From: an uncultured Ilumatobacter sp. | GTDB lineage: Bacteria > Actinomycetota > Acidimicrobiia > Acidimicrobiales > Ilumatobacteraceae | Length of the DNA stretch: 54,635 nt | Assembly (NCBI GenBank): GCA_905182555.1 | Contig: CAJJBX010000007.1 | Coordinates: 1 to 54,635, forward strand | Direction of reading: 5' to 3' | Part shown: in pieces, positions 17,034-25,558 of the stretch | Numbering within the stretch: the first letter of the stretch is position 1 | How the letters are laid out: every line of letters begins with the position of its first letter | Notes under the pieces: model-generated | Told to the model about the DNA's origin: nothing | Seen by the model: the letters and a program-made list of their open reading frames with translations, nothing else | Databases searched by the model: none | Position numbers and translations under genes: made by a program

Positions 17034-18521
17034 CTATTTGCGCTTGGCGTATTCGTCGACGCGCTCGGCTGCGAGCTTGCCGGAGACGAGAACCATGGGC
17101 ACGCCAACACCCGGCAGCGTGGAGCTGCCAACGAAGACGAGGCCAGGAATCTTTTTGGTGACGTTGTTCGGCCGGAACGGCCCGGTCTGGAAGAACGTGT
17201 GGGCCAGCGCGAAGGGCGTGCCCTGCTCCATGCCCATGCGTTCCCAATCCTGCGGGTCATAGACCTCTTCGAGTACGACGTCGGTCGGGTAACCAAGGCT
17301 GGCGACCTTGTTCTGCAGTGATTCGACGATCGTGTCGCGCTCTTTTGACCAGTCGATCTTGCCGGTCAAGTTCGGCGTCGGTTCGAGAACGTACAGGTTG
17401 TTATGGCCGGGAGGAGCGAGCGTCGGATCATCGAGCGAGTGCAAGGTGACGAGGATCGAGGGGTCGGGCATGCGGACGCCGTCTTCGATGAGCGCTTTGA
17501 ACGACCCGTTCCAGTCATCACCGAAGTGGATGTTGTGATGCGCTGCGTCGGCAGGAAGCTCGCCCTTGACTCCCGCAATCCAGAGCAGACATGACGGGCT
17601 GTACTTGCCGTTTTGCGCCTTCTTTGGAACGTCGACGCCGTCAAGCAACTCGCGGTACGCGACTGGAAGATCGGGGTTGCAGACAACGGCATCGGCTTCG
17701 AGCAGTTCGCCGCCCTCGGCACCGGGCTCGCCGAGTTGAACGCCGCGCACCGAGCCGTCGGCGAATCTGACGATCTGGTTGACGGGGGCTTCGTAGCGAA
17801 TGATCACGCCAGCTTTTTCGACTGCCTCGGCCAAGCCAACCGCCATCATGTGCATGCCGCCCTCGGGCACGAAGACGCCCTCGACGGCGTCCATGTAGGT
17901 GATGACGGCATAGATCGCCAACGCCTCATATGGCGCGAGGCCGGCATACATCGACTGGAAGCTAAAGATCTGCTGCAGCCGTGGGTCTTTGAAAAACGAG
18001 GCCACTTTTTTATCGAGTTTGCCGAAGCCGCCGAGCTTGAGGATCTTTAGCCCGTCACGCCACGGCTTGATGAGATCGAGCGGCGTGTCGAGGTTCGTGT
18101 CGATATATGACCGCATCTCGGCGGTGTAGAGCTGTTTGAGCCAGTCGGCGAAGTCGCCGAATGCCGCAGCCTCTTTGTCGCCGGCGAAACGCGCGATCTC
18201 TTCGGTCATGGCCTCGCGGCCGTGCTTGACGAACAACGTCGAACCATCGGCGTAGCAGGCGCGGTACATGGGGTCGACGGGCTTGATCGTGACGTGGTCG
18301 GCCATGTTGGCGCCAGCAGCCTGGAAAGCTTCTTCGAGCAGGTCGGGCATTGTGAGCACGGTTGGTCCGTTGTCGAGCCGGAAGCCGTCTCGGATGACCA
18401 TGCCGGCGCGACCGCCGGGCATCGACTCGCGCTCGACGATGGTGACGTCGTGCCCGGCTTTACTGAGGTGGGCTGCGGCAGAAAGGCCACCGAGGCCTGC
18501 GCCGATGACAACAACGTTCAC
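17034..18521 (-). CDS. crtI: Phytoene desaturase
   Basis: 495 residues, canonical bacterial CrtI. The start is VVVIGAGLGGLSAAAHL with the FAD dinucleotide fold, followed by VERESMPGGRAG and RLDNGPTVLTMPDLLEE. The C-terminal signature is GLVFVGSSTLPGVGVPMVL. It converts phytoene to lycopene (or neurosporene) by successive desaturations. The start is a GTG at 18521. Located between crtE and crtB on the same strand, it is the primary desaturase, in contrast to the diverged copy at 13726-15174. Confidence 0.92.
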   Translation of the reverse strand: MNVVVIGAGLGGLSAAAHLSKAGHDVTIVERESMPGGRAGMVIRDGFRLDNGPTVLTMPDLLEEAFQAAGANMADHVTIKPVDPMYRACYADGSTLFVKHGREAMTEEIARFAGDKEAAAFGDFADWLKQLYTAEMRSYIDTNLDTPLDLIKPWRDGLKILKLGGFGKLDKKVASFFKDPRLQQIFSFQSMYAGLAPYEALAIYAVITYMDAVEGVFVPEGGMHMMAVGLAEAVEKAGVIIRYEAPVNQIVRFADGSVRGVQLGEPGAEGGELLEADAVVCNPDLPVAYRELLDGVDVPKKAQNGKYSPSCLLWIAGVKGELPADAAHHNIHFGDDWNGSFKALIEDGVRMPDPSILVTLHSLDDPTLAPPGHNNLYVLEPTPNLTGKIDWSKERDTIVESLQNKVASLGYPTDVVLEEVYDPQDWERMGMEQGTPFALAHTFFQTGPFRPNNVTKKIPGLVFVGSSTLPGVGVPMVLVSGKLAAERVDEYAKRK

Positions 18522-18564
18522 AGGGTCACATCCATGGTGAGATTTTTCTCCAACTTGTTCATGA

Positions 18565-19632
18565 TCAAACAGTGCGCTTTGCGACGAATTCGGCGAGCTC
18601 TATAAGTTCAGTCTTGGCGACGGCAGTGATCGGTGCTGCGTTGAGCGACGTGACAGCGGACTCAGTGAGGTTGCTGATGTGTTGTTCGAGTTCGGCGAGG
18701 CCGCCGGTGTCGACAATAACCTGCTGGATCGACGTAACGGTTTCGGCGGTCATGTGTGGGTCGCCGACCAGCTCGAGGACCTTGCGTTGTGCATTGGTCG
18801 CAGCGCGAGTGGCCCGTGCGAGTAGCGGCGTCGGTTTACCCTCGAGGAGGTCGCCGCCGACCGGCTTGCCGGTGACTGCTTCGTCGCCGAACGCTCCCAT
18901 GACGTCGTCACGCATCTGGAATGCGTCGCCCAGCGGGAGGCCATACGCGGACAGGTGGGGGAGTAGCTCGTCGGCGCGCTCAGGCGCGGCGAGGACGGCG
19001 CCAAGATGTAGCGGCCTTTCGATCGTGTACTTGCCTGACTTGTACCGACAGATCCGTTCGGATGCGACCAGATCACGTGTCCTGCTGACGCCGCCCAGAA
19101 TGTCGAGGTACTGCCCAATGTTCAGCTCGATCCGCAACTCGTTCCAGATGTCCATGGCGGTGGGCGATGCCGCTGCGAGGAGCTGGTCGGCGTAGACGAA
19201 GGCGAGGTCGCCGACGAGGATTGCTACGCCCTCACCGAATCGTCGTGACTCGCCGGCCCAGCCCTGCTCGGCGTGCTCGTGAGCTGCAACCCTGTGGGCC
19301 GTTCGCTGCCCGCGACGCGAGTCGGCATCGTCCATGACGTCGTCGTGAAACAGCGCACATGCATGCATGAGTTCGAACGCAGCGCCGGCATCGATGTCGA
19401 TCTGCTCGCCAAGACCCCCGCCCGCGCCAACGAATCCCCAATGGCAGAACGCAGGCCGGAGCCGTTTGCCGCCAGAGAGCACCAAGCGGCGGATCTCATC
19501 GAGCGGCTGAGCGAGTGCGGGTTCGAGTTCGACCCAGCGGGTGCGCTCGGCTGCGAGAAATTCGTCCAATCGATTCGTGACGCGTGTCGCGACTTCGAGC
19601 AGCGAAGCAGGAGCACTGGACATGGATGCCAA
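18565..19632 (-). CDS. crtE: Geranylgeranyl diphosphate synthase (polyprenyl synthetase)
   Basis: 355 residues. The first Asp-rich motif is FHDDVMDDADSRRG, an FARM of the bacterial DDxxxxD type. The second is QMRDDVMGAFGDEAVTGKP followed by GGDLLEGKPTPLL. This is the trans-isoprenyl diphosphate synthase family making the C20 precursor for phytoene. It is the first gene of the crtE-crtI-crtB row on the minus strand, with 43 bp to the crtI start. Start ATG at 19632 (alternative Met at the fourth codon). Confidence 0.9.
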   Translation of the reverse strand: MASMSSAPASLLEVATRVTNRLDEFLAAERTRWVELEPALAQPLDEIRRLVLSGGKRLRPAFCHWGFVGAGGGLGEQIDIDAGAAFELMHACALFHDDVMDDADSRRGQRTAHRVAAHEHAEQGWAGESRRFGEGVAILVGDLAFVYADQLLAAASPTAMDIWNELRIELNIGQYLDILGGVSRTRDLVASERICRYKSGKYTIERPLHLGAVLAAPERADELLPHLSAYGLPLGDAFQMRDDVMGAFGDEAVTGKPVGGDLLEGKPTPLLARATRAATNAQRKVLELVGDPHMTAETVTSIQQVIVDTGGLAELEQHISNLTESAVTSLNAAPITAVAKTELIELAEFVAKRTV

Positions 19633-19666
19633 GGGTACTGGTGATGCGGAATGACCTGCCGAGTGG

Positions 19667-19697
19667 CGGTCACACTGTGCCTGACACAGTGTGACCG
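19667..19697. terminator. Strong hairpin between xseB and crtE
   Basis: The arms CGGTCACACTGTG (19667-19679) and CACAGTGTGACCG (19685-19697) are perfectly complementary with a 5-nt loop. There is no clear T run. It probably ends the rmuC-xseA-xseB transcript on the minus strand, ahead of the crtE promoter. Confidence 0.6.
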
Positions 19698-19707
19698 GTG
19701 GGGCTGA

Positions 19708-19923
19708 TCAGCCGTCGAGGTCGGCGGTGACCTGCTCGATCTTGATCTGCGCGTTGGAGATCTTCTCGCGACAGAGCGTGATCAGCTCGCTTGCCCGGGC
19801 GACCCGGTCGGCAAGGTGGTCGACGTCCACGTCGGCGCCTTCGAGTTCGCGCAGGATCTTGTCGAGTTCGTCGAGTGCTGCGGCATAGCCGGGCTGTTCG
19901 GTGGCGTCAGGCATCGGTGTCAT
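19708..19923 (-). CDS. xseB: Exodeoxyribonuclease VII small subunit
   Basis: 71 residues, with the family pattern YAAALDELDKILRELEGADV, then VDHLADRVARASELITLCRE. It forms a coiled-coil subunit that binds XseA to make exonuclease VII, which degrades single-stranded DNA. The start ATG (19923) overlaps the end of xseA by 17 bp; an alternative ATG is three codons in. The overlap fits co-translation with xseA. Confidence 0.93.
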   Translation of the reverse strand: MTPMPDATEQPGYAAALDELDKILRELEGADVDVDHLADRVARASELITLCREKISNAQIKIEQVTADLDG

Positions 19924-21265
19924 CTTTCAGGTGCGTGGCGGTGACGATACTGGTGATGGTGCCGTCGGCGAGTGTGGTGGTGGCGACGTCGTCGACGCCG
20001 AGATCTGCCGTCGAGCGCACCAGGTCGCCGGCGGCGTTGTGGGTGATTGTCCAACCGCGGGCGAGCTGCACGGTGGGATCAAGTGCGCCGACGCGAGCAG
20101 CGAGTACATCGAGCCGTTGCGTCGAACGAGCGAGTAAATCGGTGGGCCGTTCGAGGAGGCGAGCCGATGCGCGGTCGAGGCGTTCGGTCGATCTTGCGAG
20201 TGCTGCCGGGCCGCTTCGAGCCAGGCGATCGACACGCATCTTCAACCGTTCGTCGGACCGTTCGACGGCGGCGTATGTGCGTCGGGCAATGCGATGTGCA
20301 GCCTCAGACAGGTCATTCGTGGCATCGCTGAGCGCGACTTCGCTACGTTGAACAATCGAAGAAAACGCCTGTTCGGTCTCGCCGATGTAGCGCTGGGTGC
20401 GCTCGATCAGGGCACCGGCGCAAGCCGTTGGCGTCTTCAGAGCAGTGTGTGCCACCTCGTCGGCGACACTTCGGTCGATCTCGTGGCCTAATCCGGTCAG
20501 CACCGGGACTGGGCAGGCAGCGATCGTCCGAGCGATCTTCTCGGAGTCAAAGACAGCAAGTTCGTTGCGTGCGCCGCCGCCGCGGATCACGACGATCGCA
20601 TCGAGGTCGCGGCGCAGCGCGAACCGAGCAATGGCCGCAGTGACCATGTTTTCGGCCATGTCGCCCTGGACCCGGACGTCAGCGACGCTGAGTTGAAAGC
20701 CGATTCCACTGCGTTCGAGTTCGTCGCGGAAGTCGTGCCACGCAGCCGTGCCGACGCTGGCGACGACGCCGACACGCAACGGCACTGGCGACACCCGAAC
20801 TCGACGGTTGGTGTCGAGTAGGCCCTCGGCAGTGAGCCGGCGCATCACTTCGTCGCGTGACTGAGCAATGTCACCAATGGTGAACTTCGGATCGAGGTTC
20901 GCCATTTTCAACCCGAGCCGGCCGCCTTGCGCCCAGAAGTCCAGGTCGCCGTTGATCCGGACGTTCATCCCATTGCGGAGTTCGAGGCGAAACTTGCGCA
21001 GCAGCGGAGCCAGTCGCTGCTGCGTCGGTGCAAAGAGTTGGACGTTCAGAACAGCCTTGCCCTTATCGCCCTCTTCAATCAGCGAGAAGTACGTGTGCGC
21101 CCCGCGATTAGAGAGGTCGCTGATCTCGCCGCGGACCCAAATGCCGCCCCGGAAACCGCGTTGTAGCTGTTCGTTAATTGCCTCGGCCAGCTCGCCGACG
21201 GTGAACGTGGGGTCGGCGAACTCGTCAGGGACGACGTCGTCGAAGTCGAATGCGGGCTGGCTCAC
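19907..21265 (-). CDS. xseA: Exodeoxyribonuclease VII large subunit
   Basis: 452 residues from the GTG at 21265. The same frame is open to a TTG at 21295, which would overlap rmuC. The N-terminal OB fold is GGIWVRGEISDLSNRGAHTY. The catalytic domain contains VIRGGGARNELAVFDS, TGLGHEIDRSVADEVAH and KTPTACA. A long coiled-coil C-terminal region (RTQRYIGETEQAFSS onward) binds XseB. GTG 21265 is preferred because it places the gene 14 bp after the rmuC stop. It belongs to the rmuC-xseA-xseB DNA-metabolism operon. Confidence 0.92.
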   Translation of the reverse strand: MSQPAFDFDDVVPDEFADPTFTVGELAEAINEQLQRGFRGGIWVRGEISDLSNRGAHTYFSLIEEGDKGKAVLNVQLFAPTQQRLAPLLRKFRLELRNGMNVRINGDLDFWAQGGRLGLKMANLDPKFTIGDIAQSRDEVMRRLTAEGLLDTNRRVRVSPVPLRVGVVASVGTAAWHDFRDELERSGIGFQLSVADVRVQGDMAENMVTAAIARFALRRDLDAIVVIRGGGARNELAVFDSEKIARTIAACPVPVLTGLGHEIDRSVADEVAHTALKTPTACAGALIERTQRYIGETEQAFSSIVQRSEVALSDATNDLSEAAHRIARRTYAAVERSDERLKMRVDRLARSGPAALARSTERLDRASARLLERPTDLLARSTQRLDVLAARVGALDPTVQLARGWTITHNAAGDLVRSTADLGVDDVATTTLADGTITSIVTATHLKDDTDA

Positions 21266-21279
21266 TGCGCTCGATTCAA

Positions 21280-22626
21280 TCAGACGCAAGCGCAAGCCAG
21301 GCCCGGATCAGGCCCCGAGTTGGCGGACGGTGCCGCCGATCGAGTGTTTTCGTCGTCGTCGTCGTCGTGTGGAATGGCGAAAAGTTCGCCGTCGGCCGGT
21401 AGGCCCCGTTGCTGGCGAATGCCATCGAGTTCCCGCAATGGCCGTTCGAGGGCCCGGCGACGGGTGCCTGCCAGCGTGTCGAACTCTTTGTCGACCGCTT
21501 CAAAGCGCTTTTTCACCTTGTCGACCTGTTCGGAGTACTTGGACCATTGAGTACCAAACTTGCCGATCAACTGCAGAATTTGGTCGCTGGTTTTCTCGAT
21601 CATGAAGTTGTCGAAGGCTTGGCGGATGACTCCGAGAAATGCGAACAGCGTCAGCGGGGAACACATCACGATTTGCTGCTTCATTGCGTCGTCGAGCAGG
21701 GTCGGATCGTGTTCGTGAATGAAGCTGGTGAGCTGCTCGTTCGGGATGAAGAGGAGCACGGAGTCGACTGCGGGTTGGTCACCGGTTTTGCCGTAGTCGC
21801 GCTTGGCCAGTTCTTTGACCCGCATCCGGACGTCGCGAAGGAAGTTCTTCGTGTGCGTTTCGCGTTCGGCGTCAGTGCCCGCTTCGAGATAGCGCAGGTA
21901 TGACGCCATCGGGAACTTGACGTCCATGTAGAGAGCGTGATCCTTGGGCATCGGGAACGTGTAATCGGGCCGGCCGGTGGCGCCATCGATTTGGGTCTGC
22001 TTGAAGTAGTTCGTGTTCTCGACGAAGCCAGCCATGCGCAGAACGTCTTCAGCCATCCGCTCGCCCCACTGGCCACGTGCCTGCGGGTTGGCGATTGCGG
22101 TGCGCAATGCCTGTGCCGACTCGGCGACTGCCGCTGCGACATCGGCGTGCGCTTTCAACGATGTTTCCACTTGGCCGAATTTCTCGGCGTTGGTCTTTCC
22201 GAGCGCACTGACCATGTCACTCAACTTGGACAGCTCGTTCCGCATTTCGCCATGAACCTGATCGAGTCGTGTGTCGATGACGTCTTTCTTGGCAGCCAGG
22301 TCGGCGCTGGCGTGCTGCTGCACCTGCGACGCGGTGGCGCCCAATTGTTCCCGCTGCAATATGGCGGTTTGGGCGAGGGCGGCCGTGACGGCTGCGTCAC
22401 GCTCTTCGGTGGCTTGCTGGCGCACAGCGGCGACGGCGCCCTGTACTGCGCTGTCGACCGAGGCCTGCAGGGCCTCGACGGTCATTGCTTGAGAACCGAG
22501 CTGGCTGGCCAGATCGGTGGACGCGCGCTGTTCGGCTTGGCGGAGGGCGAACAAGTAAGCCGCTGTGGCTGCGCAGCCGGCGAGCACGAGGCCCATCACG
22601 ATGACGATGATCAACACGGTGTCCAC
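21280..22626 (-). CDS. rmuC: DNA recombination protein RmuC
   Basis: 448 residues. An N-terminal membrane segment (VLIIVIVMGLVLAGCAATAA) is followed by a long coiled coil (residues about 30-170). The nuclease-like RmuC core then has RGQWGERMAEDVLRMAGF, GRPDYTFPMPKDHALYMDVK and a C-terminal helical tail. RmuC limits DNA inversions at short repeats and is linked to genome stability. Start GTG at 22626. The conserved D and K of the PDxxxDxK-like site are present (PDYTF, MDVKFP). It leads an operon with xseA and xseB. Confidence 0.92.
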   Translation of the reverse strand: MDTVLIIVIVMGLVLAGCAATAAYLFALRQAEQRASTDLASQLGSQAMTVEALQASVDSAVQGAVAAVRQQATEERDAAVTAALAQTAILQREQLGATASQVQQHASADLAAKKDVIDTRLDQVHGEMRNELSKLSDMVSALGKTNAEKFGQVETSLKAHADVAAAVAESAQALRTAIANPQARGQWGERMAEDVLRMAGFVENTNYFKQTQIDGATGRPDYTFPMPKDHALYMDVKFPMASYLRYLEAGTDAERETHTKNFLRDVRMRVKELAKRDYGKTGDQPAVDSVLLFIPNEQLTSFIHEHDPTLLDDAMKQQIVMCSPLTLFAFLGVIRQAFDNFMIEKTSDQILQLIGKFGTQWSKYSEQVDKVKKRFEAVDKEFDTLAGTRRRALERPLRELDGIRQQRGLPADGELFAIPHDDDDDENTRSAAPSANSGPDPGLACACV

Positions 22627-22830
22627 CGTACGGATGGAGTGTCACAGAGTTGCGGATACCCAATTGTCCCAGCTCAGAGCCATCGGTTGGAGTCGCTGGC
22701 GCGCCGGTTCAACGCTGGTCCGCCGTACATTTCGCCGAAATCGCGACGTGACGCATCTCCGAGTCGTTGTGACCAGCGTTCACCTCACGTTGGTGGTTCG
22801 GTCGAACGGCGGTCGTTACCGTCTCAATTT

Positions 22831-23643
22831 ATGGCTGTTACCTCCAGCATCACCGAACCGAACGTCGATGCACTGGCCATCGTGGAGCACGCCGATCGCG
22901 TTGTTCCCCTGGAGTCGGTGTTCAACTTCCGCGATCTCGGTGGCTACGTCCTTGGCAATGGTCAGACCACCAAGTGGGGACGGCTCTTTCGCGCTGACGG
23001 CCTCTACCGGCTCAGCGACAGCGACCTGAATGTCGTCGACGGACTCGGCATCCGCACCGTCGTGGACCTCCGTACCTCCAAAGAGATCGCCGAGCGCGGC
23101 ACTTTCCCGGTGACCAAATACCCGGTGGCGTTCCATCACCTGTCGATTCTCGATGCCACGTGGGCCGAGACCGGCGTCCCCGACTTTCCTGAAACCGACC
23201 AGGGTGGCATCGACTTCTTGATCTGGGCGTACCGGGACATGTTGGCCAACGGCGCCGACCGATTTGCGCAGGCCATCGCCACGCTCGCTGTCCCAGGCAG
23301 CGGCCCGGCCGTGTTCCACTGCGCTGCAGGTAAAGATCGCACCGGCATTCTCGCAGCACTGATTCTTGGCGGACTTGGCGTGGACCACGAAGTGATCGTC
23401 GAAGACTTCGGACTCACCCGAGACGGCATGATCCGGATGCGAACGTGGCTTGGCGAGCATGCCCCCGACGCTGCTGCTGACATGAATACGCGTCCGCAGA
23501 TGATGTTCGGAGCGCATCCTGACGCCATGCGCCAGATCTTGCGTGACCTCGTTACCGGCCACGGCACCGTGCGGAAATACCTCGCCTCAATTGGCATTGG
23601 TGACGCAGTGCTCACCGACCTCGAAGCACGTCTGACTCTCTGA
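22831..23643 (+). CDS. Tyrosine-protein phosphatase (Y_phosphatase3 family)
   Basis: 270 residues from the ATG at 22831; the long open frame upstream is a shadow of rmuC. Seen are FNFRDLGGYVLGNGQ, GRLFRADGLYRLSDSD, TVVDLRTSKEIAERG, and the catalytic P-loop HCAAGKDRTG with nucleophile Cys164. This is the MptpB/Y_phosphatase3 group of actinobacterial dual-specificity or phosphoinositide phosphatases. It is divergent from rmuC, with about 200 bp carrying both promoters. The substrate is unknown. Confidence 0.9.
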   Translation: MAVTSSITEPNVDALAIVEHADRVVPLESVFNFRDLGGYVLGNGQTTKWGRLFRADGLYRLSDSDLNVVDGLGIRTVVDLRTSKEIAERGTFPVTKYPVAFHHLSILDATWAETGVPDFPETDQGGIDFLIWAYRDMLANGADRFAQAIATLAVPGSGPAVFHCAAGKDRTGILAALILGGLGVDHEVIVEDFGLTRDGMIRMRTWLGEHAPDAAADMNTRPQMMFGAHPDAMRQILRDLVTGHGTVRKYLASIGIGDAVLTDLEARLTL

Positions 23644-23722
23644 CCGGCGCGCCCTCTGACCGGCCTGACCCTGGTCCCCACAGTCCGCTGAGCGGATCGG
23701 GTGGGTTCAGCCGGCAGTGGGT

Positions 23723-24598
23723 TCAGCTGGTGGAGATGACGACGGACTGGATCTCGACTGGCTCGGACGGGCTGCCCGAGGGGGTGCCGGCCGATTCCAT
23801 CTGAACAACGGTCTCGTCGAAGCCAGTGGCGACCTGGCCGAACAGTGTGTACTGGGGCGGTAGGGCGGCACCCTGGTCGCCAGTGATGATGAAGAACTGG
23901 CTGCCGTTGGTGTCGGGCCCGCTGTTGGCCATGGCGATCGAGCCGATTTGGTACTCACCGGCTGCAGGTAGTTCGTCAGCGAACTTGTAACCCGGGTCGC
24001 CGCCGCCGGTAGCCGTTGGGTCGCCGCACTGGACAACGAAACCCGGGATGATTCGGTGGCACGTCGTGTCACCGAAGTACTGGTTGCGGGCGAGGAACAC
24101 GAAGTTGTTGACCGTGACCGGGGCCTTGTCTTGGTCGAGGTCGATGGTGATCTCGCCCTTGTTCGTCGTGACGAGTGCACTGTAGGACAGGGTCGAGTCG
24201 AGGCACATTGGTGGCTGAGCGTCGAATGACTGCTGCTGCTCGGCGGAGCCGTCGGGTGACGGGCATCCGTCGGGAACGAACTCGCCGGTCGCAGCGAACA
24301 CTTCGCCGTCGGCTTCGACAGGCTGCGACTCCGCGCTCGGGTCAGCGCTGGTGTCGGATGATTCGCTGGCGACGGTGTCGTCGGCAGTGGACGCATTTGC
24401 CACCGTGTTGGTCGTGACGGTTTCGTCATCACCACCAATGAAGGTGTTCGCAATCAGCACGATGGCGAAGACGGCAACGATGGAGCCAACGACGATGAGT
24501 GCTGTGCGCGTGGTTTTTTCACGCGTCTGGGCCTTGGCGACCTGCTGGTCTTTCATGGTCTTGTTGGTCCGCTGGCGTTCTCGTTTATCAGTTCCCAC
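23723..24598 (-). CDS. Membrane-anchored cyclophilin-type peptidyl-prolyl isomerase
   Basis: 291 residues. The short basic N-terminus leads to one transmembrane helix (TALIVVGSIVAVFAIVLIAN), then a Ser/Thr/Asp-rich extracytoplasmic linker, then a cyclophilin domain from about residue 135. Motifs are APVTVNNFVFLARNQYF, CHRIIPGFVVQCGDP, AMANSGPDTNGSQFFI and YTLFGQV. The catalytic Arg (CHRIIPG) and the QFF motif are present, so it should be active, probably folding exported proteins. Start GTG at 24598. It converges on the phosphatase gene with 79 bp between. Confidence 0.92.
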   Translation of the reverse strand: MGTDKRERQRTNKTMKDQQVAKAQTREKTTRTALIVVGSIVAVFAIVLIANTFIGGDDETVTTNTVANASTADDTVASESSDTSADPSAESQPVEADGEVFAATGEFVPDGCPSPDGSAEQQQSFDAQPPMCLDSTLSYSALVTTNKGEITIDLDQDKAPVTVNNFVFLARNQYFGDTTCHRIIPGFVVQCGDPTATGGGDPGYKFADELPAAGEYQIGSIAMANSGPDTNGSQFFIITGDQGAALPPQYTLFGQVATGFDETVVQMESAGTPSGSPSEPVEIQSVVISTS

Positions 24599-25151
24599 AG
24601 TGAACAGACGATACCTGCGCCAGACAGCGCCAGCGGCTACGCCCCAAGCAACTTCTTTGGCGAGTTATGAGGTGGCCGACGTGTGCTCAAGATGTTTCCT
24701 CGATTTGTTGATGAGCGAGTAACGGCCGCAACGACGCCGGTTTGCTGCTGACCAGACTCCCAAGACCATTTACTCGAATGTGCAGACTCCCGACGTCAGC
24801 GCTCGCCCTCGGTGAAGTGGTCGATGAGAAACGGGACGTTCGCCGCGGTCGGCAACGACGACACTGGCGAGATCGCACGGGCCCGTCGGGGTGTCCGCGT
24901 GCTCCGTGAGTAACGACGACTCGATGTCCGAGCAAGACTCGCGGGCGACAACCCCGGCCAGCCAGCGTGGTCTGTGGTCGCGCTCGATGGCATCGATTGC
25001 GGCACTATAATCTGTGTTGTAACCTTTCAAGCTCCGTTGGATGCTGCGGCCCGAACTCGGCTTCCACGGCGCAACCGGTCGCTTTAGAGAGGCCTTCGTT
25101 CGACGCCTTGCTCTCGGGCTCACGCTCGCAGTTGCAGCTGTTGTCGCGCCG

Positions 25152-25192
25152 TGAGAAATTCATTTGAGAAATTCATTTGAGAAATTTCTCAA
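25152..25192. repeat. AT-rich 13-bp tandem repeat ending in a 16-bp perfect palindrome
   Basis: TGAGAAATTCATT occurs twice in tandem (25152, 25165), then TGAGAAATTT begins a third. The last copy forms the palindrome TTGAGAAATTTCTCAA (25177-25192). In this GC-rich setting such iterated AT-rich dyads look like a protein-binding operator. Confidence 0.6.
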
Positions 25193-25206
25193 GTTGATCG
25201 TGCAGC

Positions 25207-25305
25207 ATGCCGATAGATCGAGCAATCGGGCAATTGCGGCGTTTGATGGTCCTCCGTTCCACCGCAGCGGTGGGGTCCCCGGAGGACTTGGCACGTGCCC
25301 GCTAG
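25207..25305 (+). CDS. Small ORF of 32 codons upstream of moaD-like gene
   Basis: An ATG directly downstream of the palindromic repeat opens a 32-codon frame (starting MPIDRAIGQLRRLMVLR) that stops 11 bp before the moaD-like start. There is no clear ribosome binding site. It could be a leader peptide or the tail of a lost gene. I do not recognise it. Confidence 0.2.
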   Translation: MPIDRAIGQLRRLMVLRSTAAVGSPEDLARAR

Positions 25306-25315
25306 ATTAAACTCA

Positions 25316-25558
25316 ATGGCAAAGATGCGTCTGTTTGCTTCGGCTCGAGAGGCTGCTGGGACGGGGTCTGACGTGTTCGAGGGTGCCACGGTGGCTGACG
25401 TCCTGTCGGCAGCTGAGCAACGCTATGGCCCAGAATTCAGCGATGTGCTCAGCACATGCCGAGTCTGGGTGAACGGTGACGATGTCGGTCTCGACACCGC
25501 ACTTGGACCGAATGACGAAGTGGCGGTTCTTCCGCCCGTATCTGGAGGATGCACGTGA
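25316..25558 (+). CDS. MoaD/ThiS-type ubiquitin-like sulfur carrier with GG-CT tail
   Basis: 80 residues, beta-grasp fold pattern: MRLFASAREAAGTGSD, VADVLSAAEQRYG, VWVNGDD, then DEVAVLPPVSGG. MoaD-type carriers normally end in the activated Gly-Gly. Here Gly77-Gly78 is followed by Cys-Thr before the stop. The stop overlaps the next gene, whose ATG lies inside the GGATGC of Gly-Cys, so the tail could be a by-product of the overlap. It could also be a pro-form needing cleavage, as for QbsE (GG-CF). Partner is MoaE if it serves molybdopterin. No moaE or other moa gene is in the window. Confidence 0.75.
   Translation: MAKMRLFASAREAAGTGSDVFEGATVADVLSAAEQRYGPEFSDVLSTCRVWVNGDDVGLDTALGPNDEVAVLPPVSGGCT

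Larger units (their letters stand above)
24599..25315. other. Gene-poor 0.7-kb stretch
   Basis: No intact gene was found. On the minus strand a short patch (GYNTDYSAAIDAIE, about 24985-25026) recalls the shikimate-dehydrogenase 'GxNTD' motif, but nothing else supports that. A frame nearby ends FLIDHFTEGER. The stretch probably holds a degraded gene. It also contains the AT-rich repeat at 25152-25192. Confidence 0.3.

Noticed and set aside
21937..22830. Long + strand open frame upstream of the tyrosine phosphatase
   Set aside because: It is the mirror of rmuC on the other strand. The protein lacks family-like composition and the phosphatase has a proper ATG at 22831.
24985..25026. Shikimate-dehydrogenase-like GYNTD patch
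   Set aside because: Only about 14 residues match; no Rossmann fold or other AroE motif is nearby. Probably chance or an extreme remnant.
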